From: an uncultured Christensenella sp.
GTDB taxonomy: Bacteria; Bacillota; Clostridia; Christensenellales; Pumilibacteraceae
Length of the DNA stretch: 64,000 bases
Assembly: GCA_910577435.1 (NCBI GenBank)
Contig: CAJTLV010000005.1
Span: 1 to 64,000 of the forward strand
Direction of reading: 5' to 3'
The position numbers and the translations under genes are program-made. Shown piece by piece: positions 18,601 to 26,625 of this stretch. Numbering within the stretch: the stretch's first letter is position 1; the number at the start of each line of letters is the position of its first letter. The notes beneath the pieces were generated by a model. The model was not told where the DNA came from. It made no database searches and saw nothing but the letters and a program-made list of their open reading frames with translations.

Positions 18601-18721
18601 AAAATTCCTCGCCGCCCTCGCGCGCTTTTACACTCTTAACGAACACGTCGTTTTCTTTCCAAAACTCTGCAACGCGCTTTTCCATATTTACGGGATCGTA
18701 ACCCGTTACTTTCTTATACAT
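15626..18721 (-). CDS. ileS: Isoleucine-tRNA ligase
   Basis: A 1031-residue class Ia aminoacyl-tRNA synthetase charging tRNA-Ile. It has the HIGH-type motif HVGH (54-57), WTTTPWTLPSN of the editing domain, a zinc-type CPRC cluster and CDKC further on, and the C-terminal KMSKS-type loop written GRKQSKHLGN, with Gln replacing Met. Length and the KxSKH loop point to the longer, eukaryote-like (type 2) group common in Clostridia; that subgroup call is from memory. GGGAGG lies about 12 bases before the ATG. No T-box leader fits in the 30-base gap behind the hemolysin-III gene. Confidence 0.95.
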   Translation of the reverse strand: MYKKVTGYDPVNMEKRVAEFWKENDVFVKSVKAREGGEEFSFYDGPPTANGKPHVGHVLTRAMKDIIPRFHTMRGKHVLRKAGWDTHGLPVELEVEKSLGIDGKQDIEKYGVEPFIDKCKKSVWKYKSEWEVMSDRVGYWADMDHPYVTYDDNYIESVWWSLKNIFDRDLIYKGHKIVPYCPRCGTALSSHEVAQGYKDVTEKSAVVAFDSDFGGGNVKFLAWTTTPWTLPSNVALCVGPDYDYALIDVDGNRYILAEQLVGKHFENYKIIKTYKGKELVGAHYAPLYRTYTGEKDCYRVVADGYVTLTDGTGIVHIAPAFGEDDSRVGKANDLPLVMTIDERGRFTEPQDFAGQFCKDADKLILKDLKTRGLLISAPMYTHSYPFCWRCNTPLIYYARSSWFIKTTAVKDELIKNNASVNWYPQSIGTGRMGNFLENVIDWGLSRDRYWGTPLPIWVCDKCGKTEAIGSKKELKEKCGIKGDIELHKPYVDGATYRCSCGGTMKRTPEVIDCWYDSGSMPFAQYHYPFENKETFEKTFPANFISEAVDQTRGWFYTLLVISTLMFGKAPFKNCLVLGHVTDEQGRKQSKHLGNVVDPFAVFDACGADAVRWYFYTNSAPYLPSRFYRKAVVESQNKYLGTLYNTYAFYCLYADIDSFDPTKVNAKKVKYSLLDKWLLSALGTVVGKVNAYLEEYKIYEAAKLIGDFTEQLSNWYVRRSRDRFWAGGMGDDKTAAFYTLYTALDTVAKLTAPFTPFIAEEIYQNITRTVDGKAPISVHMADYPTAKQFKIDAKLTADMERVILAAELGRAARNKSGIKNRQTLAKAVVSGEFPTEYSYILADELNVKDVVLGGTNELTGYDVKPQLKTVGPKYGKLVGAIRARLAENGDEAAKTALGGGVYKFDTDGQTVELTKDDMLIATRGADGYSVEQSADMTVALDVALTDELIAEGCARELISKIQTMRKSAGFDVTDRIKLYYNGDKFIDGVFAAHGERIAKVTLALEVGKAAGRADAVAADINGHDVALAIEKC

Positions 18722-18751
18722 AAAAAATTTTGTCCTCCCGAATTTCCAAAG

Positions 18752-19429
18752 CTATATCATATATACGTAAATGCACACGAAATGCATTGCCGCGCCCGCC
18801 ATCACGAAGAAATGCCATATCGCGTGATTGAACGGGATCTTTTTGATCGCGTAAAACAGTATGCCGACGGAGTAAACGATACCGCCGCCGAGCAAAAACC
18901 AAAAACACCCTCTGCCGCACAGCGCAAGTATTCTGTTTATCCTGATTATGCACGCCCACCCCATCACGATGTAAGCGATGAGACTGAACACCTTGAACTT
19001 AGTCACGTTTATGCCGTTGAATACTATGGACAGTATCGCCATCGCCGCAACGATCGCGAAAAGCGTGTATCCCCATATCATATCGGCGCGCGTGCCTCTC
19101 ATCATACCGATAAGCATAACGGGCGCATACGTGCCGAATATCAACACCGATATAGTGCAGTGATCGAGCCGACGGAACACCGCGCGGCGGCGCGTACCGT
19201 ACTTCATAGAATGGTAGAGCGCGCTCACCGCGAACATTGCTATAATGGAAATCCCGTAAATAAAAACGGCAACGCTCGAAAGTGTCGAGCCTTGCGGAAC
19301 GGTTTTGAGCATAAGAAAAACAAGCCCAACAAATCCAAGCGCTGCGCCTAACGCGTGCGTTATGATATTGGTGAGTTCTTGCGGCTTGCCGTACGCTATC
19401 TGAGTCTGTACTACCTTAGCCTTGCTCAT
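18752..19429 (-). CDS. Hemolysin III / PAQR-family membrane protein
   Basis: About 225 residues with seven predicted membrane helices and the family's conserved histidines and acidic residues: NIITHALGA near residue 22, SALYHS near 70, the LDH motif near 88, and a C-terminal AIWHFFV. Bacterial members (YqfA/HlyIII type) are inner-membrane proteins of poorly defined function; true haemolysis is not implied. The ATG at 19429 is favoured because a near-consensus promoter sits directly upstream, with its -10 box ending 7 bases before the codon and no room for a ribosome-binding site. The mRNA is therefore probably leaderless. An in-frame start at 19465 lies inside the promoter and is rejected. 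Confidence 0.85.
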   Translation of the reverse strand: MSKAKVVQTQIAYGKPQELTNIITHALGAALGFVGLVFLMLKTVPQGSTLSSVAVFIYGISIIAMFAVSALYHSMKYGTRRRAVFRRLDHCTISVLIFGTYAPVMLIGMMRGTRADMIWGYTLFAIVAAMAILSIVFNGINVTKFKVFSLIAYIVMGWACIIRINRILALCGRGCFWFLLGGGIVYSVGILFYAIKKIPFNHAIWHFFVMAGAAMHFVCIYVYMI

Positions 19430-19436
19430 AGATTTC

Positions 19437-19465
19437 AGTATAACATATAACTTTGCGGCGGTCAA
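19437..19465 (-). promoter_or_regulatory. Promoter of the hemolysin III gene, leaderless type
   Basis: On the minus strand, TTGACC and TATACT are separated by exactly 17 bases. Only 7 bases (GAAATCT) separate the -10 box from the ATG. Confidence 0.75.
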
Positions 19466-19559
19466 TCGATTTATGTCAATTGGGTATCGTGAATTATGCT
19501 ACGGCTTATAAAGCAGTAACCGTATAATCGGAATATTCGGAATCAAATTCGCATAGCGA

Positions 19560-20430
19560 TCACAAAACGGACGGCAACGACTCGTCGATTAAGTCAAGTA
19601 ACAAACTGCCTTTCGGCTTGGAGAACGAACAATACTTGCAACGCATATAGTCTACGCCGTTAATTGTGAAACCGTCTATCCAAGTATGCTTCTGCGGATA
19701 AATCGCTTGCGCTCCGCACCTGCAATATGCCGCATGCGAAAACTGATCCGATTTTCCGTAAGTCCATGTATATGAATGATTTTCCGTTATACTGTCTTCG
19801 CAAACACAGGATACGAAGTGTTGCTTGTCGCTTACCGTCTTATAATTAAGTGTATAGTTGCATTTGTCGTGCTTGTACGTTACCACCTTATCACTGCAAT
19901 AGCAGTAATACTTATATGTGCCGTCCCCTTGCACTACCGTGTAATTATTCGAATGTTTGTGGTCGATATTAAAACGAATAACCAAATATCCGCGATATGT
20001 ATCATATCCCATATTAGATAATGTTCGCCGCGTCGATCCGGTGTGCCAACCCGCATGAAAATATACTTCGTTCGTAGCTTCGTCATAATCGTAAGCCACG
20101 CAAGCGTGACCCAATTCCGTTCCGTTTTTTCCTAATGAAACAATAACCGGATTGCAGTTTGCTACTTCAGATACCGAAATTCGATGTCAATCCTTTGAAA
20201 TAAGCCTGCGCAAAGTTGTCGTAAGTCGTAAAACTGTTGGAGCTAGCCGCCGCAGGTATTATCCTGCTATCGAATTCATCGCCGCATTCATCGTCATCAT
20301 ACGCTCCCGCAACACACTCTTGAACCGAAATATCTATCGGAGCAAAGCTAGATATTTCGAACGTATTGCCCAAAGGACCTAGAAACGAAAACAGCGCACA
20401 AACTGCCATTGCAAAAAGGCCTACTTTCAT
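19560..20430 (-). pseudogene. Decayed secreted cysteine (papain/C39-like) peptidase
   Basis: Two minus-strand frames look like pieces of one gene. The first (20430-20167, 87 residues) has a signal peptide and the region before the catalytic domain, ending in AYFKGLTSNFG. The second (to 19560) gives NPVIVSLGKNGTELGHACVAYDYDE when read back to about 20155, with the catalytic-histidine strand, then FHAGW and cysteine/histidine pairs (CRCG, CKYC). The segment with the catalytic cysteine, normally just after the first piece, is missing, and the frames differ by a shift near 20167-20190. I infer an internal deletion plus frameshift. The 5' piece overlaps the upstream lipoprotein gene by ATGA. An assembly error is the alternative. 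Confidence 0.55.
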
Positions 20431-21098
20431 AATTCGTCATCTGTTTCTTCAAACTCCATTGAATCGCCCCATACGAGACGTTCTGTCAAAAAGTTTTCGA
20501 ACCACTCCTGCGTTACCGGTACCCACGTACTGAAAAAGAATGTCGCAAAGCACTCGCCATCCATAAAAATATTTATAAATTTATGAGAAAATTTACATTC
20601 GGACGAAGTTTCCTTTACAAACAAAAAGGATAACTTATTTCGATCATATTCCGCCGCTAACGGTTTAATATAAATATCACAGGCAAAACTATGTTTCTCT
20701 GCGGCTTTTGGCGGCGCACCCAATTCTTCATCGTAATAAACGCATGATGTATATGAATACAGCTTGTCATCATGCTTCCCCATCACATAATATGATTGGT
20801 GCTTGGTATACATATTGTTTTCATCCGCATTAAACAGACATAATTTATTGCCCTTATAATTTTCGGCATATATCCCTGCGCAATCGTCGAAATCATAATA
20901 TCCGTCTACCACCCGATGTTGAAAATATCCCATTTCCCACTCGCATATAGGCACCCCATCAATATACTCAATCGGATCGGTAAAAGTATAAGGCTTCTCT
21001 TTGCACGCGCACAGCGGAATCGAAAGCCACATACAAGCACAAACGGTTAAAACAATCATTATTTTATTTTTCGAATAGCACAAAACAGCCCGTTTCAT
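20427..21098 (-). CDS. Putative lipoprotein, unknown function
   Basis: About 223 residues. The N-terminus has basic residues, a hydrophobic stretch (MIVLTVCACMWLSIPL) and a lipobox ending LCAC, so the mature protein is probably membrane-anchored by lipid. The rest has many aromatic and acidic residues and I do not recognise it. The ATG at 21098 is chosen because GGGGG lies 6 bases upstream and the signal sequence begins there; the longer frame has no signal logic. It is coupled by an ATGA overlap to the peptidase remnant. Confidence 0.6.
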   Translation of the reverse strand: MKRAVLCYSKNKIMIVLTVCACMWLSIPLCACKEKPYTFTDPIEYIDGVPICEWEMGYFQHRVVDGYYDFDDCAGIYAENYKGNKLCLFNADENNMYTKHQSYYVMGKHDDKLYSYTSCVYYDEELGAPPKAAEKHSFACDIYIKPLAAEYDRNKLSFLFVKETSSECKFSHKFINIFMDGECFATFFFSTWVPVTQEWFENFLTERLVWGDSMEFEETDDEL

Positions 21099-21147
21099 CG
21101 AAACCCCCGTTGATCCGTCTAATATCCGTATCACGTTTATATTACAT

Positions 21148-21175
21148 ATTATATCACACAATTCATATATGTCAA
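21148..21175 (-). promoter_or_regulatory. Promoter of the lipoprotein gene
   Basis: Minus-strand TTGACA and TATAAT are separated by 16 bases, followed by a leader of about 40 bases. Confidence 0.7.
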
Positions 21176-21201
21176 TAGAATTATAAAAAAATCACAGACA
21201 A

Positions 21202-21222
21202 AAGAGCGGCAAAGCCGCTCTT
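21202..21222 (-). terminator. Terminator after mnmA
   Basis: A perfect 9-bp stem AAGAGCGGC/GCCGCTCTT with a 3-base loop lies 14 bases after the mnmA stop, followed by TTGT. Confidence 0.8.
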
Positions 21223-21235
21223 CGATTTTGCATTC

Positions 21236-22309
21236 CTAATTGCGAAATGTACTTTCTATTACTCCGCCGCCCAAGCACCGTTCGCCGACATATATTACGG
21301 CGTACTGACCTTGCGTGACGGCGCGCTGCGGAACGTCGAAATCCAGTCTGAACGCACCGCCGCCGAGCAATGTCAACGTCGCGGGGAAATCGGGTTGACG
21401 GTATCTCGTCTTGGCCGTACAGCGCAACACGTCGCCGCCGTCGTAACTGCCTATTATATTTAATCCGCTGCCGATAAGCCCGTCCGAATACAGCGCGCTC
21501 TCGTCGCCGCACGACACTACGAGCCGATTGTTCTCCACGTCCTTTCTTAACACAAACCATCTGCCGCTCTCGCCCTTTACGCCGCCTATACCCAAACCGC
21601 GCCGCTGTCCGAGCGTATAATACATAAGTCCGTCGTGCCTGCCGACGACCTTACCGTCGGTATCGACTATATCGCCCGCGTTTGCGGGAATGTACGTCTT
21701 TAAGAACTGTTTGAACTTTCGCTCGCCGATAAAGCATATTCCCGTGCTGTCCTTTTTTTGCGCAACCGACAGACCGAGCCGATTCGCCTTTTCGCGCACC
21801 TGCGGTTTTGTCAGTCCGCCTATCGGAAACAGCACGTTTTCGAGCTGTTCGGTAAGGACCTGATTGAGGAAATACGACTGATCTTTATTGCTGTCGACGG
21901 CGCGAAGCAGTCTGTCGCCGTCGCGGCGGCAGTAATGCCCCGTCGCGATATAGTCCGCGCCGAGATCGTTGCAATAATCGCGAAACACGCCGAACTTGAC
22001 TACCCTGTTGCACAGCACGTCGGGATTAGGCGTTCTGAGCGCCCTGTACTCGCGCAGGAAATAATCGAACACACCGTCCGCATACTCCTTTGCGAAGTCG
22101 ACCGAATAGCACTCGATACCGAGCTTATCGCTTACCGCCTTTACGTCGCGCCAGTCGTCTGCGGCCGTACACTCGCCGCCGTCGTCCTCCCAATTGCGCA
22201 TAAAAAGACCGGTCACGTCGTACCCGTCCTCTTTGAGGATCGCCGCCGCGACAGCCGAATCGACGCCGCCCGACATTCCGATTATTACTTTTTTACGTTC
22301 GTTTGCCAT
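21236..22309 (-). CDS. mnmA: tRNA-specific 2-thiouridylase MnmA
   Basis: A 357-residue ATP-pyrophosphatase that installs 2-thiouridine at wobble position 34 of tRNA-Lys, -Glu and -Gln. It shows the PP-loop MSGGVDSAVAA near residue 13, catalytic cysteine in NPDVLCNRVVKF near residue 99, tRNA-binding HYCRRD, and the second catalytic cysteine in STGICFIGERKF near residue 200. The length is normal. The ribosome-binding site is weak. The sulfur donor (IscS/NifS type) is not in the window. Confidence 0.96.
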   Translation of the reverse strand: MANERKKVIIGMSGGVDSAVAAAILKEDGYDVTGLFMRNWEDDGGECTAADDWRDVKAVSDKLGIECYSVDFAKEYADGVFDYFLREYRALRTPNPDVLCNRVVKFGVFRDYCNDLGADYIATGHYCRRDGDRLLRAVDSNKDQSYFLNQVLTEQLENVLFPIGGLTKPQVREKANRLGLSVAQKKDSTGICFIGERKFKQFLKTYIPANAGDIVDTDGKVVGRHDGLMYYTLGQRRGLGIGGVKGESGRWFVLRKDVENNRLVVSCGDESALYSDGLIGSGLNIIGSYDGGDVLRCTAKTRYRQPDFPATLTLLGGGAFRLDFDVPQRAVTQGQYAVIYVGERCLGGGVIESTFRN

Positions 22310-22354
22310 TATGTTTTACCGTCGTTATTTGCGCGAAATTTCAGTCGTATCGAT

Positions 22355-23494
22355 TTACATATAGTCGAAGTTAACTTCGGTCGAATAGCCGAGTTTGCTC
22401 TTTACGTGTGCCGCTACGAGCGCCTTTATCTCGTCGGTCGGCACGCCGTCTCTGCCGAACGCTACGTCCAACTCGACCTTGTTTTCGTTGTCGTCAATAG
22501 ATACGTCGTGCACCGTCGCGTCGAATCGTTCGAGCAGTTTGGACAGACTGCACGTAAGCTCCGTGAGTCGCACGTCGTCCGTGATCAGCGGATCGGCGTG
22601 AATCGAAAGGCGCACGCCCGTCTCTTTGAGAACCCTATGTTCCAAGCCGTCGCAGATTTTATGAACTTCGACGAAACTCATATCTGCGGGAAGCACTATG
22701 TCCGCTTCGGCGATCTTATTCGTCTCACCGTAGTCGTTGATTATTATGTCGTGTAGCGAAACGACATTTTCGTCCTCTTTGAGTATTCCCGCTATCTTCT
22801 CCGTCAGCGCTCCGTCGGGACGTTCGCCCAACAGTCTGCTCACCGTCGATTTGAGTATGCGCACGGCGAACACTAGTATGACTGCGGATACGGCGACCGA
22901 CGCGTAACCGTCTATGTGCGCGCCGGTAAATTTTTCGATCACCGCGCAGATAAGCACCGCAGACGTGACGGCAACGTCGCTTATACTGTCCACTGCCGCC
23001 GCCTTTACCGTTTCCGCACCCGCACGCCTGCCTCGCACCGAATAGAACACAGCCATAAACGCCTTGACCGCTATGCCGGCGCCGAGCGTCGCCCACACTA
23101 TCGCGTCGAAGTTCACGTCGACGGGCGATATTATCCGTTCTATTCCGCCGAGCAATATTTCTATGCCGACCGCGACGATCACCGCACCCAGCACAAACGT
23201 CGCTATGTACTCGTACCGTCCGTGACCGTAAGGATGCTCACGGTCGGCGGCGCGCGCGGATAGCGCCATAGCGACGATAGTGACAGCGGAAACCGCCGCG
23301 TCCGAAAGATTGTTCGCCGCGTCAGACGCGACCGAAGCCGCCCCCGACAGTATTCCTGCCGCGAGCTTTGCCGCGCCCAGAGCTATATTGAGAGCCAGTC
23401 CCACCGCAAGAGTGGCTACCGCATTTTTTACACGCTTGTTTTTAACCAATTCGCACCGTGATTTAATATATGTTCCGAACGCACGTTCGGTCAC
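22355..23494 (-). CDS. Cation diffusion facilitator family transporter
   Basis: A 379-residue inner-membrane divalent-metal/proton antiporter of the CDF family. It has six membrane helices over about residues 25-215, metal-site residues in SDAANNLSDA on helix 2 and DSISDVAVT on helix 5, and the HPYGHGR loop between helices 2 and 3. A cytosolic ferredoxin-like C-terminal domain holds further histidines (VHKICD, SIHADPL). Zn, Mn or Fe are possible substrates and the sequence does not decide between them. The GTG start lies 15 bases after the ABC permease gene and its ribosome-binding site is poor. Confidence 0.9.
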   Translation of the reverse strand: MTERAFGTYIKSRCELVKNKRVKNAVATLAVGLALNIALGAAKLAAGILSGAASVASDAANNLSDAAVSAVTIVAMALSARAADREHPYGHGRYEYIATFVLGAVIVAVGIEILLGGIERIISPVDVNFDAIVWATLGAGIAVKAFMAVFYSVRGRRAGAETVKAAAVDSISDVAVTSAVLICAVIEKFTGAHIDGYASVAVSAVILVFAVRILKSTVSRLLGERPDGALTEKIAGILKEDENVVSLHDIIINDYGETNKIAEADIVLPADMSFVEVHKICDGLEHRVLKETGVRLSIHADPLITDDVRLTELTCSLSKLLERFDATVHDVSIDDNENKVELDVAFGRDGVPTDEIKALVAAHVKSKLGYSTEVNFDYM

Positions 23495-23509
23495 AAAAGC
23501 AAGTACCCG

Positions 23510-24472
23510 CTACTTCCCGTCGCGCACTGTCTTTCTTGTCGTTCCGACTTTGTTCCCCCGTCTTTTACGCACGAGATTTATCGCGACGAATATCCCGACG
23601 AGAACAAGCACCGCACACGCAACGACGGTATACATCGCCCATACGGGTACCTGCGTATCGAAAAAGTACATATTCGTATCCAGCGAATCGAGTATCGTCT
23701 TTGCAACATCTTCCGGAATGCCCGCCGCAATAAACTTGTTTAGGAATTCACCCGACATATGCGTGCGCAATAATGCCGTGCAGTATGTTCCGGGCAGGCA
23801 CATAACGGTGTCGGCTATCCCCTTTCCGAACTGCGAAATGGGATAGTACGCGCCGCATATAAATCCGTATACCGTAGACACTATCGTGGAAACGGCGCTC
23901 ACCGCGCCCCGACTTTTAAGGAAGTTGCACACGACCGACGACAGCGCCGTTCCGAACAGCACCGTCAAGAGTACGTCCAGAAGCAATGCGAATCCGTCGA
24001 GCACCGTCATAGCCCACCCGCTTACCGCGAGATATATGAATCCGGCGCCGAGCGCCGTGTAGCACACTACGAGAGTGGCGACCGCTGTTGCGAAATAATA
24101 TCCGAGAACGAGAACGGCGCGGTTTACCGGCGCTATCATAAGATCGTCGCGCGCGCCGGATAACCTGTCGTCGACCATCGCCATATTCGCAACAAACGCG
24201 ACCGTGACGCCGCAAGTCGCGAGTATGGACGCGACTTCGAACGACGCGACAAACCCGTTTATGATTTTACTGTCTAACGTTTCGAGAAGTTCCTGCGGCA
24301 GGTTCGATTCGAAAGTATCTTTCAGCACGCCGTCCAAAAACAGCACGTACAACAAAAGAATGACAAGCGGTGCGATGAGCGCCGAAATAAACGTGCCTTT
24401 ATCTCTGAAAAAAATCTTTATATTGCGCGCGGTGAACGCCGCCGTCTGTTTTATAAAAGTCTTGAATTTCAC
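23510..24472 (-). CDS. ABC-2 type transporter permease
   Basis: A 320-residue permease of an ABC-2/NodJ-like exporter. It has one N-terminal helix, an outward domain (about 55-95) and five more helices, with GARDDLMIAPVNR in the coupling region. It works with the ATPase encoded just upstream; the GTG start overlaps that gene's TGA. The substrate is unknown (drugs, lipids and peptides are typical of the family). Confidence 0.85.
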   Translation of the reverse strand: MKFKTFIKQTAAFTARNIKIFFRDKGTFISALIAPLVILLLYVLFLDGVLKDTFESNLPQELLETLDSKIINGFVASFEVASILATCGVTVAFVANMAMVDDRLSGARDDLMIAPVNRAVLVLGYYFATAVATLVVCYTALGAGFIYLAVSGWAMTVLDGFALLLDVLLTVLFGTALSSVVCNFLKSRGAVSAVSTIVSTVYGFICGAYYPISQFGKGIADTVMCLPGTYCTALLRTHMSGEFLNKFIAAGIPEDVAKTILDSLDTNMYFFDTQVPVWAMYTVVACAVLVLVGIFVAINLVRKRRGNKVGTTRKTVRDGK

Positions 24473-25413
24473 AATTCTTCACCGTTCAATTTTTTGCCCG
24501 TCGCAGCCAAAAACACATCGTCCATCTTGCCTTTGGAAACCTCGTAGTCGGTAAACAGTTCGGGATGCGCTTTTATGAGTTCCGTCGCCTCGCCCGTGTT
24601 CTTGACCTCGATACGCACTCCGCCCGCGATGTGTTCGATGCGCTTACCCAGTTTTTCGAGCGCAGCGATTTTATTATCCGCGCCGTCCTCACAGTCGTCG
24701 AAATAAAACGATATAAAATCGCCCGTGTATTTATTTTTCAGTTCGACGGGCGTGCCGCGCGCTACGATCCTGCCCGCGTCGAGTATGACCACGTAGTCCG
24801 CGCCGGCCGCCTCTTCCATATAGTGCGTTGTCAAAAATACGGTCAGCCCCTTGCCGCGCAGTTCGTCTATGACCCGCCACACGGTGCTTCGCGTCTGCGG
24901 ATCGAGACCGGTCGTCGGTTCGTCGAGTATCAGTATTTTCGGCTCGTGCAACAGTGCGCGCGCTATGTCCGCGCGCCTGCGCTGTCCACCCGAAAGTTTT
25001 CCGACGGGGCGCTTTTCGAGTTCTTTGAGCGACAGCAATTCGTCCAGCTCGGAATACCGCGCCTCGAAGTCCGCGCCGAATATACCGTACAGCGCGGCGC
25101 GGCTTTTGAGATTATCCTTACATCCGAGCGCCTTATCGAGCGCGCTGTTCTGAAACACGACGCCCAGCTCTCGCTTGATATCCGCAAGGTCGGTATCGAT
25201 GTCGCAACCGTCTACAACGACTCTCCCGCCGTCGCGCTCCAAGCCGCCGCAGATTATCGAAATGGTAGTCGATTTGCCCGCGCCGTTCACGCCGAGAAAC
25301 GCGAACAGTTCGCCGCGTTTCACTCTGAACGATATGTCGTTCACCGCCGTGAGATCGCCGAACTTTTTTACAAGCCCGTCTATCTCGATAATGTTATCGG
25401 CGTTCTCTTCCAT
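24469..25413 (-). CDS. ABC transporter ATP-binding protein (DrrA-like)
   Basis: A 314-residue ATPase with Walker A GVNGAGKSTT, a Q-loop glutamine (VVFQNSALD), ABC signature LSGGQRRR, Walker B ILILDEPTTGLDP and switch histidine TTHYMEE. The roughly 90-residue C-terminal extension is typical of DrrA/NatA-type exporters. The ATG at 25413 is chosen because GGAGG lies 4 bases upstream. It partners the permease downstream. Confidence 0.92.
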   Translation of the reverse strand: MEENADNIIEIDGLVKKFGDLTAVNDISFRVKRGELFAFLGVNGAGKSTTISIICGGLERDGGRVVVDGCDIDTDLADIKRELGVVFQNSALDKALGCKDNLKSRAALYGIFGADFEARYSELDELLSLKELEKRPVGKLSGGQRRRADIARALLHEPKILILDEPTTGLDPQTRSTVWRVIDELRGKGLTVFLTTHYMEEAAGADYVVILDAGRIVARGTPVELKNKYTGDFISFYFDDCEDGADNKIAALEKLGKRIEHIAGGVRIEVKNTGEATELIKAHPELFTDYEVSKGKMDDVFLAATGKKLNGEEL

Positions 25414-25459
25414 ACATCCTCCGATCGGTATCTTTCCGCGCCGAAACCGACGCATACGT

Positions 25460-26395
25460 CTATAATAGCTCGGTCTCGTCCAATTCTATTTTCTCGGCTT
25501 CGCCCGTATTGCCGACGCACGTGTCGTTTTTAGACATTCTTATACCGCGCGCCGTCATATATATTCCCATTGCGGCGATAGCGATAGAAACCGCCGCGCC
25601 CACTACATAGTTGAGTACGTTAAGTTCGCCCGACGTAAACGTACTCAGTATTACCGCCTGCAAAGCAAACAACGATATGAGCGCTGACGCGAAACTTATA
25701 TTCTTCATCGCGCGCGGACCGACGTCGCCGTTGCGTCGCGCTTTGTACAGATTGCGCAAAGACAGCGCGAGCTTTACGAGCGAGTAGACGGCAACGACCG
25801 TGACATACGCGATCGTGCCGCCTATGTATGTGTAACTGTTCATTCCGAGCGCAACCAACCTAACTACCGGTACTACGACTACCGCAAGCAGTATAAGAAG
25901 CGCACCGCAATATGTATACGCGCGCCGACGGTAGCGCCCGCTGTCGCTGGTCCCGGATTTTTTCTTTGCGGTAAAAAACACTACGACGCGGCAGATCGCC
26001 AGAATGACGTGGTATATTACGAGCGCGCCCAGCCACCACGAATTGGTCATATACGCAAATACCGTACCGAAAACCACATAAGCCGTATTGAAAATCGCGG
26101 ATATTACGCATATCACCTGCGAGCGGAATCCGAAATCGTATACAAATCTCTCGACGTCGCCGCGCTCTTCCATCTTTCCGAAAAGATCGGTTCGCGTCAG
26201 TCCGAGAAACAACGATATCAATAGGAATAAAATATTGAGCGAGTATATCAAATACGCCCACCATTCTTCGCCGTGCGCGGTAAATATGACCGCCGTACTT
26301 CCGCCGAGAAACATAGTCGTCAACGTCCATACCGTTATGCAAAACGGGTACGGGGGCTTATATATAAATGAAAGCAACCTGCTCCGAAAATCCAC
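25460..26395 (-). CDS. Multi-pass membrane protein, unknown function
   Basis: A 311-residue protein with about eight hydrophobic segments, a cytosolic basic loop (KKKSGTSDSGRYRRR near 148) and a hydrophilic tail ending in KIELDETELL. No family is recognised with certainty. It lies 46 bases upstream of the ABC exporter and may be cotranscribed. The GTG at 26395 fits the leaderless pattern seen elsewhere here: the -10 box TATTAT ends 6 bases before it. A TTG at 26377 with GGAG upstream is a fair alternative and would shorten the protein by 6 residues. Confidence 0.6.
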   Translation of the reverse strand: MDFRSRLLSFIYKPPYPFCITVWTLTTMFLGGSTAVIFTAHGEEWWAYLIYSLNILFLLISLFLGLTRTDLFGKMEERGDVERFVYDFGFRSQVICVISAIFNTAYVVFGTVFAYMTNSWWLGALVIYHVILAICRVVVFFTAKKKSGTSDSGRYRRRAYTYCGALLILLAVVVVPVVRLVALGMNSYTYIGGTIAYVTVVAVYSLVKLALSLRNLYKARRNGDVGPRAMKNISFASALISLFALQAVILSTFTSGELNVLNYVVGAAVSIAIAAMGIYMTARGIRMSKNDTCVGNTGEAEKIELDETELL

Positions 26396-26401
26396 CTATA
26401 T

Positions 26402-26430
26402 ATAATACCATTTAACATCGACATTGTCAA
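26402..26430 (-). promoter_or_regulatory. Promoter of the 25460-26395 membrane-protein gene
   Basis: Minus-strand TTGACA and TATTAT are separated by 17 bases. The -10 box ends 6 bases before the GTG. Confidence 0.7.
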
Positions 26431-26582
26431 CAGTACTGACGCAAACGGTATCCGCGCGCATATAAACGGCTATGACTGCCGCGCACACCGCCACATCGGC
26501 TTATTTAACGGCATAATCGACCTGTTCCGCTGCCGAAAAAGCGCGTCGAACGTTTTCGCCTGCGGAAATTCGACGAAAATCA

Positions 26583-26611
26583 TTGCCAACCGAACCGAAA
26601 TATGATATAGT
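26583..26611 (+). promoter_or_regulatory. Promoter of the DUF1538 operon
   Basis: TTGCCA and TATAGT are separated by 17 bases. The predicted transcription start is only about 7 bases before the ATG at 26626, and no ribosome-binding site is visible. Confidence 0.55.
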
Positions 26612-26625
26612 TTGTATATACATAT

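Noticed and set aside
18722..18751. T-box leader for ileS
   Set aside because: Only 30 bases separate ileS from the upstream gene, too little for a T-box, and no specifier structure or T-box sequence is present.
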